Origin: an uncultured Winogradskyella sp.
Lineage (GTDB): Bacteria > Bacteroidota > Bacteroidia > Flavobacteriales > Flavobacteriaceae
Direction of reading: 5' to 3'
Assembly: GCF_947498345.1 (NCBI RefSeq)
Contig: NZ_CANMJY010000004.1
Coordinates: 242,785 to 306,784, forward strand
DNA: 64,000 nucleotides
The notes below the pieces were generated by a model. That model was not told where the DNA came from. It saw nothing but the letters and a program-made list of their open reading frames with translations, and did no database searches. Positions 1-10,288 of the stretch are shown piece after piece (the stretch's first letter is position 1; each line of letters begins with the position of its first letter). A program made the position numbers and the translations under genes.

Positions 1-134
1 TTCATGATATATAATTTTGATTAAATGAGATGATAAAACTAGACTGGAAGCGTTTAAAGAATGTCAAAAAAATGCAAAAGAAGTGTCAAAGGCTTGCAAA
101 ATTCGATCGAAATAGCTGTTCTTTGTGTAACAAT

Positions 135-986
135 ATGAAGTATAACTACACCATTAAATTTTTGGTAATTATATGCTTTGCTGGTTTAGCATCTTGCCAT
201 ACCAGTAAAGATAATTTTCCTGAACGCACAAAAATTGCCCTGCGTGATGTTGGCAATAAGTTATTGTTGAGTCAAAAGGATTCCACGTCCTTAATCTTAC
301 CTGTGAAGGAATTACATTTTAATAAATTTCAACTCACATTTAATAATTCATTAGCTATAGAGCCTAACACTCTGGTTGATCTTATCGATAAAAGTTTAAA
401 AGCTTTAAAACTTCCAGAACAATATATAGTGGAAGTTATTCAATGTGATAGCAAAGAAGTAGCTTATAGTTATCAGATGACTAAAGTTTTAGAGAGTACA
501 ATAATTCCATGTAATGGTCGCTATTTGCCTGAATCATGTTATAAGATAGAAGTTTATTTTCATAAACGTATAATACCAAATTCTGAAGCATACTTTTTTA
601 TCTGGGTTGCTATAGGTGTTTTACTAATATTTGTCTTGTTTTTTAGGTATAAAAAAAAATTGAAACTAAATACTGCTGAAATATCAGTAAATTACGAATC
701 TATAGGTAGCTTTAAATTCTACCCAGAACAGAATAAGTTGATTAAAGAAGCCGAAGAAATAGCGTTGTCAAAAAAAGAATGTGAACTGTTAGCACTTTTT
801 GTAGAGCGACCAAATGAAGTTATAAAACGCGATGAACTTACCAAAAAAGTTTGGGAGGACAATGGAGTGTTTGTTGGCAGAAGCCTAGATACCTATATCT
901 CTAAATTGCGTAAAAAGCTAAAGGCGGATACTTCAATTAAATTGACTAATATCCATGGTGTAGGATATAAGCTTGAAATTTTATAA
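135..986 (+). CDS. Membrane-anchored winged-helix transcriptional regulator
   Basis: The reading frame is open from position 30, but the ATG at 135 is chosen because it gives a clean lipoprotein-like signal (hydrophobic stretch followed by LASC) in a 283-residue protein. A periplasmic part of about 130 residues follows. Next come one membrane segment (about residues 153-173, ending in a basic RYKKK stop-transfer) and an OmpR/PhoB-type winged-helix DNA-binding domain over the last 95 residues. That domain carries the typical LSKKECELLALF, RSLDTYISKLRKKL and IHGVGYKL signatures. No phospho-receiver domain is present, so it is a one-component sensor that could act from the membrane. The order is the reverse of ToxR/CadC, where the winged helix is N-terminal. 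The ligand is unknown. It converges with the SprF-like gene on the other strand, overlapping it by 6 bp. Confidence 0.85.
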   Translation: MKYNYTIKFLVIICFAGLASCHTSKDNFPERTKIALRDVGNKLLLSQKDSTSLILPVKELHFNKFQLTFNNSLAIEPNTLVDLIDKSLKALKLPEQYIVEVIQCDSKEVAYSYQMTKVLESTIIPCNGRYLPESCYKIEVYFHKRIIPNSEAYFFIWVAIGVLLIFVLFFRYKKKLKLNTAEISVNYESIGSFKFYPEQNKLIKEAEEIALSKKECELLALFVERPNEVIKRDELTKKVWEDNGVFVGRSLDTYISKLRKKLKADTSIKLTNIHGVGYKLEIL

Positions 987-1973
987 CCTATAATAACTCT
1001 GACTAGTCCCTTTTGTGCAAGGACAATTACTAGCACTTTGCAATAAATTTAAACCAATTGTTATGACATGAGTACCAGTATTAAACCCAGACAAATCATT
1101 AAAAGTTAATTGGTACGAATAAGCAAAATAAAGCTTATTGTGTAAGATGCCAGCCATTGGGCCTAGATTTAATGGATCTAAAAATTGATCGTTTAAAAAG
1201 CGATAAGACGCTCCAATCCAATAGTAATCACCATTTCTATTAAATTTTCTATACTTAAAATTAAGATCAGTTGCTGAACGGTTATCACTATCAAAAAACT
1301 GAAAGAAAACTGAAGGTTCAAACTCTACATCTTTTTTATGCTCTGGACTAAACACATAACCCGTATAAATCTGATAGTTTAATAGAAGTGAAGGTTCAAT
1401 ACCACCTGTAAAATCGGCAATATCTTTTGATACTAAATTATTTGCATTAAAACTTAAATAGTATTTATTCCATCGGTATAGAATACCTGCATCAAAATTA
1501 TTATTGTTAATCGCTCTATCACCATTAATTGCTGGATCTAAAATTGGGATTTCGTATGTGGTATTAAAATTTTCGATATCTATTCTAAAATTATTGATAT
1601 TATAAGATATTCCTAAGGATAGATATTGTTTAGACTTCCAGTCTAAAATTAAGTGATGTGCAAACGATAGTTTTAAACCTTTCTGACGTGTATTACCATT
1701 TTTATCATTATAAGCAGAAACACCAATACCAGAGCGATTAGATATTCTAAAATCTGCATAAATCGATTGGTTGTCTGGTGCATTTTTAATACCAACCCAT
1801 TGGGTTAATCCATTTGCTCTAATTTTTAAATTGTCACCAATACCAGCATAAGTTGGGGAAACTACAAAGTCATTATCTGCTAAGTATTGTGTCCAAACTG
1901 GTAAATTCAATTCCTGACTGTAGCTCTGCGTTACAGTCAAGAATAAAATATATAGTATAATTTTTTTCATCAT
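981..1973 (-). CDS. PorP/SprF family T9SS outer membrane protein
   Basis: 330 residues with a signal peptide ending near SYSQ. The body is beta-rich as in PorP/SprF, with the typical start (LPVWTQYLADNDFVVSPTYAGIGDNLKIRANG) and repeated short strands ending in aromatic residues. SprF-type proteins are outer membrane partners needed to secrete or attach a specific T9SS type B substrate. The gene starts 26 nt after the stop of the giant SprB-repeat protein, the same order as sprB-sprF in gliding flavobacteria, so it is probably the dedicated partner of that adhesin. Two adjacent ATG codons (1973 and 1970) are possible starts. Confidence 0.88.
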   Translation of the reverse strand: MMKKIILYILFLTVTQSYSQELNLPVWTQYLADNDFVVSPTYAGIGDNLKIRANGLTQWVGIKNAPDNQSIYADFRISNRSGIGVSAYNDKNGNTRQKGLKLSFAHHLILDWKSKQYLSLGISYNINNFRIDIENFNTTYEIPILDPAINGDRAINNNNFDAGILYRWNKYYLSFNANNLVSKDIADFTGGIEPSLLLNYQIYTGYVFSPEHKKDVEFEPSVFFQFFDSDNRSATDLNFKYRKFNRNGDYYWIGASYRFLNDQFLDPLNLGPMAGILHNKLYFAYSYQLTFNDLSGFNTGTHVITIGLNLLQSASNCPCTKGTSQSYYRL

Positions 1974-1999
1974 AGTAGGTTTAGTTCATTCAATTTGGG

Positions 2000-4900
2000 T
2001 TACCTGTATAGCGTAAAGTGCCCGACAAATTCCTTATCATAATTTGAGGCATTGGTCTTTACAACAAACCAATAATCACCTGTAGGCAATTCTTCGCCAT
2101 TATACCTGCCATCCCAAACTTCTCCAACACGATATGTAGCTACCTTACGGCCATAACGATCAAAAATATCGAAGGTGAGATTAGGATAATTATCCACGCA
2201 CCCAGGTGCCCATGTATCATATTCTCCATCACCATTTGGTGTAAACCAATTTGGTATACAAGGTCCAACAAACTCTAATTCTATCTGTGCTTCAGCAACA
2301 CAACCAGCACTATCAGTAACGGTTACGACATACAATCCGGTTTCGGTAATAGTAAATATACTTGAGGTGCCATAATTTTCACCATTCATAGTAAATTCGT
2401 ATATACCAGTACCTCCAGAGGCATTAGCTATAATTTCATTGAGTTCTCCTTCAGTAAGTGTTAAGGTTATTGGTACATAACCTTCAATATCAAATAACTC
2501 CGTTCGTTGAACACAACCATTGGTATGTCTAACATCTATGTAATGGTCTGTACCTACAGGTACATTTTCAAATACATTACTCAGTTGATAGTCTCCACCA
2601 TCTAACGAATAATCAAACTGTGATAAATCGGTGTTAGATTCATCAATAGTTACTGTTACAATATTACTTTGTGTATTATTTTCGCAGATATATTCAATGT
2701 CTACTTCAGGGTTTATAATTACAGGTTCTGGGAATGTGATATTCCATTCAGATTCACAACCCTCAGCATCCCTAACATAGACTATGTGGTCACCACCTTC
2801 TAGGTTAGTGAAGTCAAATACAGTTTGATTAGCACTACCAGTAATATATGGACCATCATAATTATCTAAACTTACGCTATATGGTAAATTACCTCCAGAA
2901 ATATCAATACTGAATTCACCATTGCCATCATTCTCACATAGTTCTGGAAACAATGAATCAGGTACTATCGTTAATATAACGGGTTCTGGATCTTGAATTG
3001 TAAAATCGAAAGTTAAATAACAGCCTAATTCATCCTGCACGATTAAACTATAATCGCCTGCTGCAAGGTTTTCAAAAGTATTAGTTTGGAAGAATTGATT
3101 TAATTGAGGTGAAATGGCATATTGTATGATTCCTGTACCACCAGTTGCATTAATTACAACTGAACCATTATCTCCTCCTGCACAAGTAATATTATTAACT
3201 GCAATGGTTGCATCTAGTTGTGTTGAAGGTTCCGTAATAGTAATTGGAGCAGATGTTGTATCACAATCGCCACTTTCTACCATAACAATATATGTACCTG
3301 CCACAAGCTCGGTAAAATACCCTGGGCTATTTTGTGTGGCAGGAATTGTAACTCCCGAACCATCTTCAAGCGTATAACTATAACCTCCCAATCCACCTTG
3401 TGCAGTGGCTATGATTGATCCTGTATTATCACCAGCACAATTAATAGTTGGATTGGAAGATTCTAGATTAATCACTAACTCAGGCAGAGGATCAACTGTA
3501 ATGTCGTTTGATACATTAGAAATACAACCATTAGCATCTCTAACGTAATACGCATATGTTCCTTCAGTAACCGAAAATGTTATCGAAGATGCAAAGTTTC
3601 CTAAAATATTTGTGAATGTACTTGAGTCACTATAAGCATATGGGCCAGTGCCTCCAGAAGCACTTAAAGTCAACGTAGATTCGGTTAAACAAGTTTGTGT
3701 TGTAGTTCTTACTAAATTAACATCGAGTGGATTTGGATTAGCAATGACGATATCTAATGATGTCATTTCGCAATCAAATCCATCTGTTATAGTAACAGTG
3801 TATGTTCCGGCACCTAAATCATTAAATACATTTGATAGTTGAGGGCCAGATGAGCTTGCTACAGGACTAATAGTATTTAATGTATATACATAGTTAGAAC
3901 CTTGCCCTCCCGAAACCATATCAATGGTAATACTGGCATCTTGATCTCCAAAGCATGATAACATTGTAGTGCTCGGAGTAAAGGTTGCAGTAATTGGATT
4001 TGGCTCATTTAGTATTATCATTTCCGAAGTAATACAACCTTCTGCATCTCTTACATTTACAGTATAAGTACCAGCAGATAAATCCGTAAAAGTATTATTT
4101 GTAGAATATGGTACTGTTGCATCACCAGTTAATTCGAATTCATAATCTCCCCATCCACCATCAGCAACAGCAGTAATTGTTCCTTGACTATTATCACAAG
4201 TAACATTTGATGTTTCGGATAACGTAAGCGTCAATGCTTCCTGAGGTGAGGTAATAATAACATTTGAGGTATTAGAACAGAACGGAACTTCAGTTTCGGT
4301 AATTACAACTGAGAATGTACCTGCTGTCATTCCTGTAACTGTTAATGGATTTGTAGATGTATTGGCATTAACCACTCCAGTTACTGATGCTCCTAAACTA
4401 TCAAAGACCTCATAGGTATATGCACCTGTATAATTTGTTATATTAATATCGAACGTACCTGTGTTATCCCCAAAACATGTTACAGAGGATGATGTTAAAG
4501 TAAATAATGGAAGTGTTGCTTCCGGTACAGATATGGTTACATCTGTTGTGCAGGATGTTACGGTATCGATAATTGTAATAGTGTAAACTCCTGAAGGTAC
4601 TCCTGAGAATACATTTCCGCTTAAACTTATTGAAGCGGGATTTGGAGCAATATTATAGTTATAAGAACCAGAACCACCAGTACCTGTTATCGTAATTTCT
4701 CCGTCATCATTATTACACGAAGGCATTGCTGTTGCCTCAGCTATAACATCTATAGGTTCGTCTATGTCTATTGAGACTAAATTTCCACAGCCATTGGCAT
4801 CTTGTATTTCAATGGTATGCGTACCTGCAAATAAATTTGAAATCGTAAATGATGCTGTTTGTGTTTGAAAAGCTCCACCATCAATACTAAAACTATATGG

Positions 4901-7900
4901 TGCGGTACTTGGTATATCTAATGTAATATCAATTTCATAGTTACCGTCAGTAATTTCACAAAGGTTATTAACTGTTGCAGAAATTACAGGTGAATCATCC
5001 ATATCAATTATAGTAACCGGACTACTAACTATACATCCAAAAGCATCTAAAACATGAATATAGTAACTGCCAGCATCTACGTTAAATACACTTGCTAAAT
5101 CCCATCCAGCATCAGTTACTAATGGTGCTGCAGGTGTTGTTGTAATTTGATATTCATACGGTGCTGTACCATTTTGACCAATAGCACTTATTACACCTGA
5201 GTTTGGATTACAATTTGCATTTTGATCTACTGACACAGTTAAATCCAATTGAACAGCAGATTCTATAATCTCAAAGATTTCTGAAGCAGAGTTACATCCA
5301 TTAAAAGATCCTGTGCCGTTTTCTGTAAAAACAATATAATATTGCCCAGGTTGAAGTGTACCCGGATTTGGTGTTGTCACTGTTTCTGGAACTCCGAAGG
5401 TCACAGGTAAATTTGTTGGTCCATCTACAAGTTGATTTTCAAATGCAGAATAAATAGCATAATCTACAGATGTTGTAGTGCTATCAAAGTTATCAATGGT
5501 GAAAGTAACACTCCCATCATCAGCACCTAAACAAGAGACATTATTTGGCTCTACTGTAGAGGTTAATGTAGATGCTGGATCTATAGCGGTGTCTGCAGAT
5601 TTTACATAATAACAATCTGTTACCATGTCATGTACTACAAAGGTGTACACTACACCAGGAATAAGGTTGGTAAATGTTCTCACATTTCCTCCAGGTGTAT
5701 CTGGAGGAAAATATGTTGAGGTGTATGGTATAGTGTTGAATTCTAAAATTCCAAATTCATAACTACCACTACCAACGGCAGATATTGCTGTGACCTCTGC
5801 TGTACCACCTACAGTACAGTCTGGAACAGCAATATTGACATTGATATCCAAATCTGATGGAGGAGAGGCTATAGTAATTTGTTGTGATAGACTACATCCA
5901 TTAGCATCAACAACATTAATTGTGTAAATACCAAAATTTATAATATTAAATGTATAGTCTTCATTTGAAGTTGCATTATAAGGGTTGCCTGTAATAACAT
6001 CATTGAAGTTGTTAGAAATAAAATACGTAAATGGTGCTGTACCTCCCGAAACATTTTCAACAGTAATTGAACCTAATGAAGACCCTCCAGGATTATTACA
6101 CGTTATATCTACTTTACTTAAATCGAATGTAATTGGATCGGGTTGCGCTATTGTAATGGTTTCTGTTGTAGAACACGAATTAGCATCTGTTATCGTTATA
6201 GTATAAGTTCCGGCTGGTAAACCAGAAGTTTGTGTGCCATAATCAGTGCTTGTAGTATCGTTATTTACATTTATTGTAAATGGAGGAGTACCAACTGTAT
6301 CATCAATAGTTATATCTATTGCCCCATTTGCATCACCATTACACAGAATAGGCTCACTTTCTATCACGGCACTAAATGAAGGAGGTGTAATAGGATTAAC
6401 AGTTATAACAGATGATTCTGCTATACAACCATTTGCATCAGTAATTTGAAATTGATACGTGCCAGCGGTTGAGGTGTTATATACAAACGTTGCTGGAATA
6501 GTACCTAATGATGAATAAGCACTACCATTGATGGATACCGCATAAGTATATGGAGAAGTACCTGTAATACTACCTGTAAATTCAGCATCTGGTGTTGCTG
6601 TACAATCAAGCCCTTCTGTTAGTACTACATTTACCGTTGGTGCTGGGATTGGATCTATTGTATAAGATTCGCTATAAATACAATCATTTTCGTCTCTTAC
6701 CTGAAACGTATACGTATCTGGAGCAAGACCAGAAAATACATTGGATGCTTGGTATGGTGTTGCAGCTGAAGCTGGAGCAATAATCTGATATTCTATAGAT
6801 CCTGTACCACCGACAACATTTGTAACAGTTATATCACTCGTTATTGCTGGGCAAGTAACAGGTGTATTTGCAAATTCTAAATCTGTAGGAGGGTTTAATA
6901 CATCTATAGTTATTTCATTGGTTACAGCTGTACAATCATTGTCATCTCTAATTATAATTGTATATGTACCCTGTGTTAAATCTGTAAAAGTATTGTTTGT
7001 CTGAAATGTAGTACCATCGATACTATATTCATAAGGTGGATTACCACCAATTACATTTGTTACTGTAATAGTTCCATTGGTGTTACAGTTGTAAGGGGCA
7101 GATAATTCCGCAGTCCCAGAAATGGCAGTATTCTCTGTGATAGTAACTGTTTGAGGATCAGTTGTACAAACTGATGTTCCCAATGTATATTGTAAAACAA
7201 CGTTATAATCTCCAGCTACAAGTCCTGTAAATACATTTGAATTGGTGTATGTTGATCCACCATCAATACTATACTCAATAGTGTTTCCGTTAGGATTAAT
7301 AACGTTAATTGTAATTGTACCTGTATCACCAGTACCACCACATAAAATATCTGTCGAAGTAATATTAAAATCAGGCTCAGGTACATCATCTACTGTAATC
7401 GTTGTGCTAGCACTACAGTTATTAGAATCTACTACGGTGATATCAAAAGTACCAGATGCCGTAACTATAATTTCTGGAACAGTTTGAAAATCTGTAGAGC
7501 CATTTATAAAATAGAAATAGGGTGGAGTACCACCTTGAGGATAAATTGTAATTTCACCATCTGTACAGTTTAAAGGTGTAGTTAAAGCCGCACTAACAGT
7601 TAGTAATGGTGGTTCAATTATTGTAATATCTTCAGAATGTAGACACCCATTTTCAGTTTCAACAGTAGCAGTGTATGTTCCCGGATTTAAATTTTCAAAT
7701 AGATAAGTATTATCTACAATTGGGCCAACAGTATTTACCAAAGTTCCACCTTCGCTAAGTGTAAATGTATATTGCGGATCTACATCATTTGCTGCCAATT
7801 GAATACTTCCTTTGTCACCATAGCATAACGGTTGTAAAACAGTTGATGTTACTGTAAAATCTCTATCTCTAATTAAAACATCAGGAACTGAAAAAATACA

Positions 7901-10222
7901 TGGGTTAGTTGGTACCCCAATTTGTCTTACATATACAGAATACGTTCCAGGAGTTGTAACTGAAAATACATTACTATTTTGATAGTTTGTACCATCGATA
8001 CTATATTCATAACCTGAAGGTACATCATTTACTGTAATACTACCGTTAGTAGTACATATGATATCTGTAGACACTACAGTAGGCACTAATAAGTTTTGAT
8101 AGACATTAAAATAAAACTGATTAAAGCATCCGCCAGGGTAATTGATTGTTAATCTAAATTGTCCTGAAGTATTAGCTAGAAAATCAGAACCTGTTACAAC
8201 TTCGTTCCAAACACAAGTATCATCTTCATTTGCACAGTCTGGATCAGTAACCGCTGCACAACTTGTTTCGTCTAATTGTTCCCAAATGATAGATGTACTA
8301 TTTGCAATATTTGTTTCTATCAATCTTGAATCATTAGCACCACATAAAAATATATTAGGCAACAGTTTTCCATCGTTAGGGCAAGTAACAACCTCATCAG
8401 CGTAAGGTATTACAGGATTCTCTACATCACCGCCAAAAAGCTCTACTTCATATTGCTGCTCAATAGACTGGCATGGAGCAATAGCATTATTAAATGAATA
8501 GTATGTCCCTGTAGCATCAACAGTTATGGTTTGTGTGTTTCCTATTACTGGTGTTCCAGTTGGGCTTGTTGACCAAGTGTAAGAGTCATAACCATCTGCA
8601 GCTGTTAATTCTACCGTGTCCCCACAAAGTATAATTTCCTCAATGAATTCACAGTCAAGGTCAGCTAAAAAGTTAGTGGCCTGAGGGGTAAACAAACAAC
8701 CTGTATTACTATTTAAACTTGGATCATCTGTAATTTGAAACGTGGGATTGAAAAATCCATTATAGGTTGCATAAGCCTGATTATTTATAATATTAGAACA
8801 TGCATCAGCCAGTTCACTACAAGTATCTACAACTTGAACCTCAATTCTTATTTCGTAAACAGGATCATTCTCTTCAACAAGGGAATTATCGATGTTGAAG
8901 ATTAGCTCGCGAGTTACAGGGTCGTAGCTAGCTACAGTAACTCCGGGAGGTAAAATTAAGTCCGAAGGATAATCGAAAATTATATTTATTGGTAGAATAT
9001 CTCTTATTTGAAAATTTGTAGCATTGTCATTACCAGTGTTTTGAAAGCCAATTACATAGTTTAGTGCAGCTCCCAAGTCTACTGTTTGCCCTCCGATATC
9101 ATTGCCTAAATCATCTTCTACAATTTTGGTAAGCACAATATTTGGTTCAATGATCTCTACCGCAAAGGCAAAGAAGTAAGGGAAATATGTGTCTCCACTA
9201 GTCTCTAACCTAATAATACCAGATGTTGCATCATTGGCAATTACTGAGTTACCAGGATTAGGTATATTAATGGTTCCTGTATCAAAACCAAGAGTATTAG
9301 TACTATTAGGTACTCTATTGGTTACTGGTGTTGCATCTAATCGTGTAACGGAGCTATTGAAAAAATTAGCAACAGGTCGATCAGTGGTAGATAAGCTTAC
9401 ACCATTTAATCGTAATCTATCCCCTAAAATAGGACTATCACCTTCAAGTGTTGCAAAGGCAAAATTTGCTCTTACAGGTGCAGGAGCAGGAACTGTTCTA
9501 AAGCCACTAACCGGAATATCCAAATTTGGGTTATTACCTGGGACGCTAATGGCACTGAAGCCGTCAAAACTTGTTATGGACTTACCAGGAAGTGTAGGGT
9601 CTTCATATACAATAAAAAGCGACCATCCTGCTGATTGCCCAGTACCATTATAGGGATTAAAAGTTGCTGTTTCACCTAAGCCTGAAGATATATTGGCAAC
9701 TGTATAGGTTCCTAAATCTGCACCAGGACCAAAGCTTGTTACAATATTGGTTACATCAGCAAAGCACGCATACGAAAAACTATCACCACCATCTACCGTT
9801 GTGCCGTTGGCATCATAAACTATGGTTCCGGTAATATCATTATATCCTCCCGAAGGACCCCTTAGTTTAACAGTAGTAATAGGTTCGTCACCCGGATTTA
9901 CGGCTCCCCAATATAAGCCTGCATAAATAATTCGGTAACAGTTTGGGTTAGGAATTTCTAAATCAGCACTTGAAGAACTGAAAGTACTTGGATCTCCATC
10001 GATATCAATATATTGCATATTGACATTGTGATTATAAACAGATCCGTCATTAAAGGCATTATTATCTGGCCCAAGAATATTATTACCTATTAATACAATA
10101 TCTCCTTTTAAATCTTGGTTGAATCTTGGAGTAAATGGCACATAATTTTGCGCAGACGATACTAGACCAATACATATCATCAATGCGATAGTTAGAACTC
10201 TTGAAAAAGTAGGTTTTTTCAT
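2000..10222 (-). CDS. Giant SprB-repeat surface adhesin, T9SS type B
   Basis: 2740 residues. A signal peptide (ends near VSSAQ) is followed by a roughly 330-residue N-terminal domain of beta type, a DUF11-like domain (around TKIVEDDLGNDIGGQTVDLG) and a Cys-containing linker. After that come about twenty SprB-type repeats of 75-90 residues. Each has a core like YSIDGG..YQ.SNVF, a LxAGTYT turn and an end like VRDANGC. The last 85 residues form a gliding-motility-type (type B) C-terminal sorting domain with WFTPNGDGEYDTW, FDIFDRYGRKV and LPTGDYWFVV. Family knowledge: such proteins are exported by the T9SS and can be moved along the cell surface during gliding or used for adhesion. The next gene downstream is its likely SprF partner. 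Identification as SprB itself is not claimed, since F. johnsoniae SprB is much longer. Confidence 0.9.
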   Translation of the reverse strand: MKKPTFSRVLTIALMICIGLVSSAQNYVPFTPRFNQDLKGDIVLIGNNILGPDNNAFNDGSVYNHNVNMQYIDIDGDPSTFSSSSADLEIPNPNCYRIIYAGLYWGAVNPGDEPITTVKLRGPSGGYNDITGTIVYDANGTTVDGGDSFSYACFADVTNIVTSFGPGADLGTYTVANISSGLGETATFNPYNGTGQSAGWSLFIVYEDPTLPGKSITSFDGFSAISVPGNNPNLDIPVSGFRTVPAPAPVRANFAFATLEGDSPILGDRLRLNGVSLSTTDRPVANFFNSSVTRLDATPVTNRVPNSTNTLGFDTGTINIPNPGNSVIANDATSGIIRLETSGDTYFPYFFAFAVEIIEPNIVLTKIVEDDLGNDIGGQTVDLGAALNYVIGFQNTGNDNATNFQIRDILPINIIFDYPSDLILPPGVTVASYDPVTRELIFNIDNSLVEENDPVYEIRIEVQVVDTCSELADACSNIINNQAYATYNGFFNPTFQITDDPSLNSNTGCLFTPQATNFLADLDCEFIEEIILCGDTVELTAADGYDSYTWSTSPTGTPVIGNTQTITVDATGTYYSFNNAIAPCQSIEQQYEVELFGGDVENPVIPYADEVVTCPNDGKLLPNIFLCGANDSRLIETNIANSTSIIWEQLDETSCAAVTDPDCANEDDTCVWNEVVTGSDFLANTSGQFRLTINYPGGCFNQFYFNVYQNLLVPTVVSTDIICTTNGSITVNDVPSGYEYSIDGTNYQNSNVFSVTTPGTYSVYVRQIGVPTNPCIFSVPDVLIRDRDFTVTSTVLQPLCYGDKGSIQLAANDVDPQYTFTLSEGGTLVNTVGPIVDNTYLFENLNPGTYTATVETENGCLHSEDITIIEPPLLTVSAALTTPLNCTDGEITIYPQGGTPPYFYFINGSTDFQTVPEIIVTASGTFDITVVDSNNCSASTTITVDDVPEPDFNITSTDILCGGTGDTGTITINVINPNGNTIEYSIDGGSTYTNSNVFTGLVAGDYNVVLQYTLGTSVCTTDPQTVTITENTAISGTAELSAPYNCNTNGTITVTNVIGGNPPYEYSIDGTTFQTNNTFTDLTQGTYTIIIRDDNDCTAVTNEITIDVLNPPTDLEFANTPVTCPAITSDITVTNVVGGTGSIEYQIIAPASAATPYQASNVFSGLAPDTYTFQVRDENDCIYSESYTIDPIPAPTVNVVLTEGLDCTATPDAEFTGSITGTSPYTYAVSINGSAYSSLGTIPATFVYNTSTAGTYQFQITDANGCIAESSVITVNPITPPSFSAVIESEPILCNGDANGAIDITIDDTVGTPPFTINVNNDTTSTDYGTQTSGLPAGTYTITITDANSCSTTETITIAQPDPITFDLSKVDITCNNPGGSSLGSITVENVSGGTAPFTYFISNNFNDVITGNPYNATSNEDYTFNIINFGIYTINVVDANGCSLSQQITIASPPSDLDINVNIAVPDCTVGGTAEVTAISAVGSGSYEFGILEFNTIPYTSTYFPPDTPGGNVRTFTNLIPGVVYTFVVHDMVTDCYYVKSADTAIDPASTLTSTVEPNNVSCLGADDGSVTFTIDNFDSTTTSVDYAIYSAFENQLVDGPTNLPVTFGVPETVTTPNPGTLQPGQYYIVFTENGTGSFNGCNSASEIFEIIESAVQLDLTVSVDQNANCNPNSGVISAIGQNGTAPYEYQITTTPAAPLVTDAGWDLASVFNVDAGSYYIHVLDAFGCIVSSPVTIIDMDDSPVISATVNNLCEITDGNYEIDITLDIPSTAPYSFSIDGGAFQTQTASFTISNLFAGTHTIEIQDANGCGNLVSIDIDEPIDVIAEATAMPSCNNDDGEITITGTGGSGSYNYNIAPNPASISLSGNVFSGVPSGVYTITIIDTVTSCTTDVTISVPEATLPLFTLTSSSVTCFGDNTGTFDINITNYTGAYTYEVFDSLGASVTGVVNANTSTNPLTVTGMTAGTFSVVITETEVPFCSNTSNVIITSPQEALTLTLSETSNVTCDNSQGTITAVADGGWGDYEFELTGDATVPYSTNNTFTDLSAGTYTVNVRDAEGCITSEMIILNEPNPITATFTPSTTMLSCFGDQDASITIDMVSGGQGSNYVYTLNTISPVASSSGPQLSNVFNDLGAGTYTVTITDGFDCEMTSLDIVIANPNPLDVNLVRTTTQTCLTESTLTLSASGGTGPYAYSDSSTFTNILGNFASSITFSVTEGTYAYYVRDANGCISNVSNDITVDPLPELVINLESSNPTINCAGDNTGSIIATAQGGLGGYSYTLEDGSGVTIPATQNSPGYFTELVAGTYIVMVESGDCDTTSAPITITEPSTQLDATIAVNNITCAGGDNGSVVINATGGTGIIQYAISPQLNQFFQTNTFENLAAGDYSLIVQDELGCYLTFDFTIQDPEPVILTIVPDSLFPELCENDGNGEFSIDISGGNLPYSVSLDNYDGPYITGSANQTVFDFTNLEGGDHIVYVRDAEGCESEWNITFPEPVIINPEVDIEYICENNTQSNIVTVTIDESNTDLSQFDYSLDGGDYQLSNVFENVPVGTDHYIDVRHTNGCVQRTELFDIEGYVPITLTLTEGELNEIIANASGGTGIYEFTMNGENYGTSSIFTITETGLYVVTVTDSAGCVAEAQIELEFVGPCIPNWFTPNGDGEYDTWAPGCVDNYPNLTFDIFDRYGRKVATYRVGEVWDGRYNGEELPTGDYWFVVKTNASNYDKEFVGHFTLYR

Positions 10223-10288
10223 GATACATTGTTTTACTTCCTCACTATATCTTGGGGCAATGACATAATAAAGAACGACTTAACTTAT

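Noticed and set aside
9189..9653. 154-codon plus-strand open frame inside the giant adhesin gene
   Set aside because: Lies wholly inside a real gene on the other strand, has no signal or domain and low-complexity composition. Many similar shadows exist along the SprB repeats.
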